This document shows positions 62,320 to 64,000 of a stretch of DNA of 64,000 bases, piece after piece. Below the pieces are notes generated by a model. That model saw nothing but the letters and a program-made list of their open reading frames with translations. It was not told the origin of the DNA and did not search any database. The stretch is taken from contig JAWDGP010003892.1 in the NCBI GenBank assembly GCA_033675545.1, forward strand, positions 1,337,501-1,401,500, given 5' to 3'. The DNA is from Elysia crispata. Lineage: Eukaryota > Mollusca > Gastropoda > Plakobranchidae. Numbering within the stretch: the first letter of the stretch is position 1; each line of letters begins with the position of its first letter. The position numbers and the translations under genes are program-made.

Positions 62320-62690
62320 AATACCTCAATACATAAGGTATTTGCAACCAAAACCAATCTAGATACCTCAATTCACAAACTATTTTCAACCAAACCTCAT
62401 CTAGATACCTTAATGCACAAACTATTTCAAACGAAACCTAATCTAGAAACGACGATTCAGAAACTATTTCAAACAAAACCTAATCTAGAAATGACGATAC
62501 ATAAACTATTTCAAACGAAACCTTATCGAGAAACGACGATTCAGAAACTATTTCAAACGAAACCTAATCTAGAAACGACGATTCACAAACTATTTCAAAC
62601 GAAACCTAATCTAGAGAACACGATACACAAATTATTTTTCAATCAATCCTTATCTAATGTAGATACTTCAATTCAACTAAACCGAATCTA
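62320..62690 (+). repeat. 42-bp tandem repeat, 8 copies
   Basis: AACTATTTCAAACGAAACCT recurs every 42 bases from about 62336 to 62630. Because 42 is a multiple of three, a 14-residue motif (KLFQTKPNLETTIH) repeats in one frame; it has no start, splice or family support as a gene. The array decays at both ends. Confidence 0.92.
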
Positions 62691-63187
62691 ATTACCTCAA
62701 CATTCAAACTCTAGATCTATAAACTAAAGAAGATAAAGAGCTGGAAACAATTAAGCCCTACCTCTGTTAATCATCAGCTCGACCGGGACCATGGGGGGAG
62801 AGAGGCCTCCTGACCAGTTCCACTACTGTCGCTAATGACCCGGCTCTCAACGTGCCAAGCGACGATCAGCTTTTTGTCGTGCCACTGCCAACCAACACCG
62901 TGTTGGGGCTGAATCGCTCCAACCATCGTACCTGCTGGCCAGCTAGCAGCGCATTGCATGCATGCTGCTTCTGGATTCATTATAATACTGGATCTAGAAC
63001 TAGATATAGTTCCAGAACGAGGAACCACATCGGTGCTCGTCACTGCAGTGTAGATTAGTTGCCACCGGAATCACAATGCTCGTGAATTATCAAAGTTCAC
63101 TGCGGCTTGCCAGTAGATCTAGGAATAATTCGAAGCGAGTGCAGGCCTAATTCCATTCCTTGTAAAGTTGCACAATCACCATTAAAG

Positions 63188-63189
<2 letters not shown>

Positions 63190-63242
<53 letters not shown>
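63190..63242 (+). repeat. (GA)n microsatellite
   Basis: Pure GA run ending in a G run. Confidence 0.97.
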
Positions 63243-63253
<11 letters not shown>

Positions 63254-63841
63254 CGGCTTTTGATTAACCAAAAAAAGCATTCAAAGGGTGGAAAAAACTA
63301 GTTTTATCCTTCTTAATGATTTTGTTTGCTATAGTCGTAAATTATACGACTTCGTTAATTTTGATCCATACCGACAATCAATACATGGCTCAATTATTAC
63401 GACATAAAAAATCTGTGTGTGATGAGTGAATAAATAAATCAATATTGTTTTTCCCTAAAAGTCTCTGCCTTTATTAGCTTAAACACCATTTATATTTTTC
63501 AATCTTATCTTTCAATCAATTTTACTGCTGTCAAACTTATCTTTTAACATTTTAACACAATAACTCGCCCATAGTCACTGTAACATCGTAAATGAAATAC
63601 ATCTAATCATTTATTTAAAAAAAAAAACCAACATCACAGCTGTCTTCCTAATTACACCAAGCTTTCTGAACACCATCTCCTCCAAAACATTATGCTAACC
63701 GGGGAATACAGAAACTTGAAAAGTCAATATACCACAAACTTAGTGAAATAAACACAGATAGAAGAAATCCACTTCAGACCCACCCCGATTGCGAATAAAT
63801 AAACCGTTTGAATCGAAGTAAATGAGTGCGTTTACATCCTA

Positions 63842-63947
63842 CCATCTCAGCCTAGCAGCAGCTGGAGAGGGTCTGAGCAGAGCCCTCGGTATCCAGTCGG
63901 CCATGGTCTGAGGCTCTGAGCGGACGATGATAGCGGGAGTCGAGGAC
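63842..63947 (-). CDS. Possible first exon at the right edge
   Basis: The last 160 bases are noticeably more GC-rich than what precedes them. On the minus strand an ATG at 63947 (MSSTPAIIVRSEPQTMADWI) opens a frame that runs to a possible donor, GAGATG|GTAGGA, near 63842, with an in-frame stop just after. On the plus strand a frame starting at about 63927 (MIAGVEDMTLDLEMRG) runs off the end of the window. I cannot tell which, if either, is real. It may be a 5' untranslated or first exon. Confidence 0.2.
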
Positions 63948-64000
63948 ATGACTCTCGATCTAGAGATGAGAGGGACGGGACGAGACGAGACGCCTGTTGC

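Overview
The window looks like intergenic and intronic DNA from an animal genome. A mollusc, perhaps a gastropod, is my best guess. It is AT-rich, has no bacterial-style operons outside one mobile element, and holds a great deal of simple repeat: 24 (GA)n/(CT)n tracts, many trinucleotide runs and at least nine short-unit tandem arrays. Host coding sequence is sparse. I can support only a few short, splice-flanked candidate exons, mostly on the minus strand. The phyletic guess rests on repeat style and on remembered similarity of the mobile element to copies in marine invertebrates; no search was run.

The main feature is a virus-like DNA element at 4025-15216 (about 11.2 kb). It is visibly GC-rich, has near-identical inverted repeats of about 380 bp, and is flanked by a 5-bp direct repeat (CAAGA). 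It encodes a small zinc-ribbon protein, a replication gene region carrying family-B DNA polymerase, superfamily-1 helicase and HNH-type motifs, a retrovirus-type (DDE) integrase on the opposite strand, a short Arg-rich membrane ORF, a coiled-coil/multi-membrane-segment gene, a 424-residue tail-anchored protein, a putative jelly-roll capsid-like protein, a fibre-like protein and a second membrane-protein gene region. Integrase plus family-B polymerase plus long terminal inverted repeats places it with the Polinton/Maverick/adintovirus kin. I see no FtsK-type packaging ATPase, adenain-type protease or standard double-jelly-roll capsid gene, so it is not a textbook Polinton. It is a fossil with roughly five to seven breaks in all. 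The terminal repeats differ at about 4 sites in about 365 bp, so it is young.

Layout: 1-4019 is repeat-rich sequence without recognised genes. 4020-15221 is the element with its target duplications. 15222-30249 is mostly simple repeat, with one possible membrane-protein exon (minus, about 17863-18037), a 36-bp minisatellite (21854-22607) and a tRNA-like SINE (about 26575-26770). 30250-36990 has a retroposon 3' end, an 88-bp minisatellite and a 5'-truncated LINE lying inside a (GA)n tract (34083-34983). 36991-64000 has two phase-compatible minus-strand exons of a coiled-coil protein (43512-43630 and 41070-41234), another candidate minus-strand exon near 54.8 kb, a possible first exon at the right edge, and many tandem arrays. 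If the minus-strand exons belong to one or more genes, the gene-poor stretches between them are long introns.
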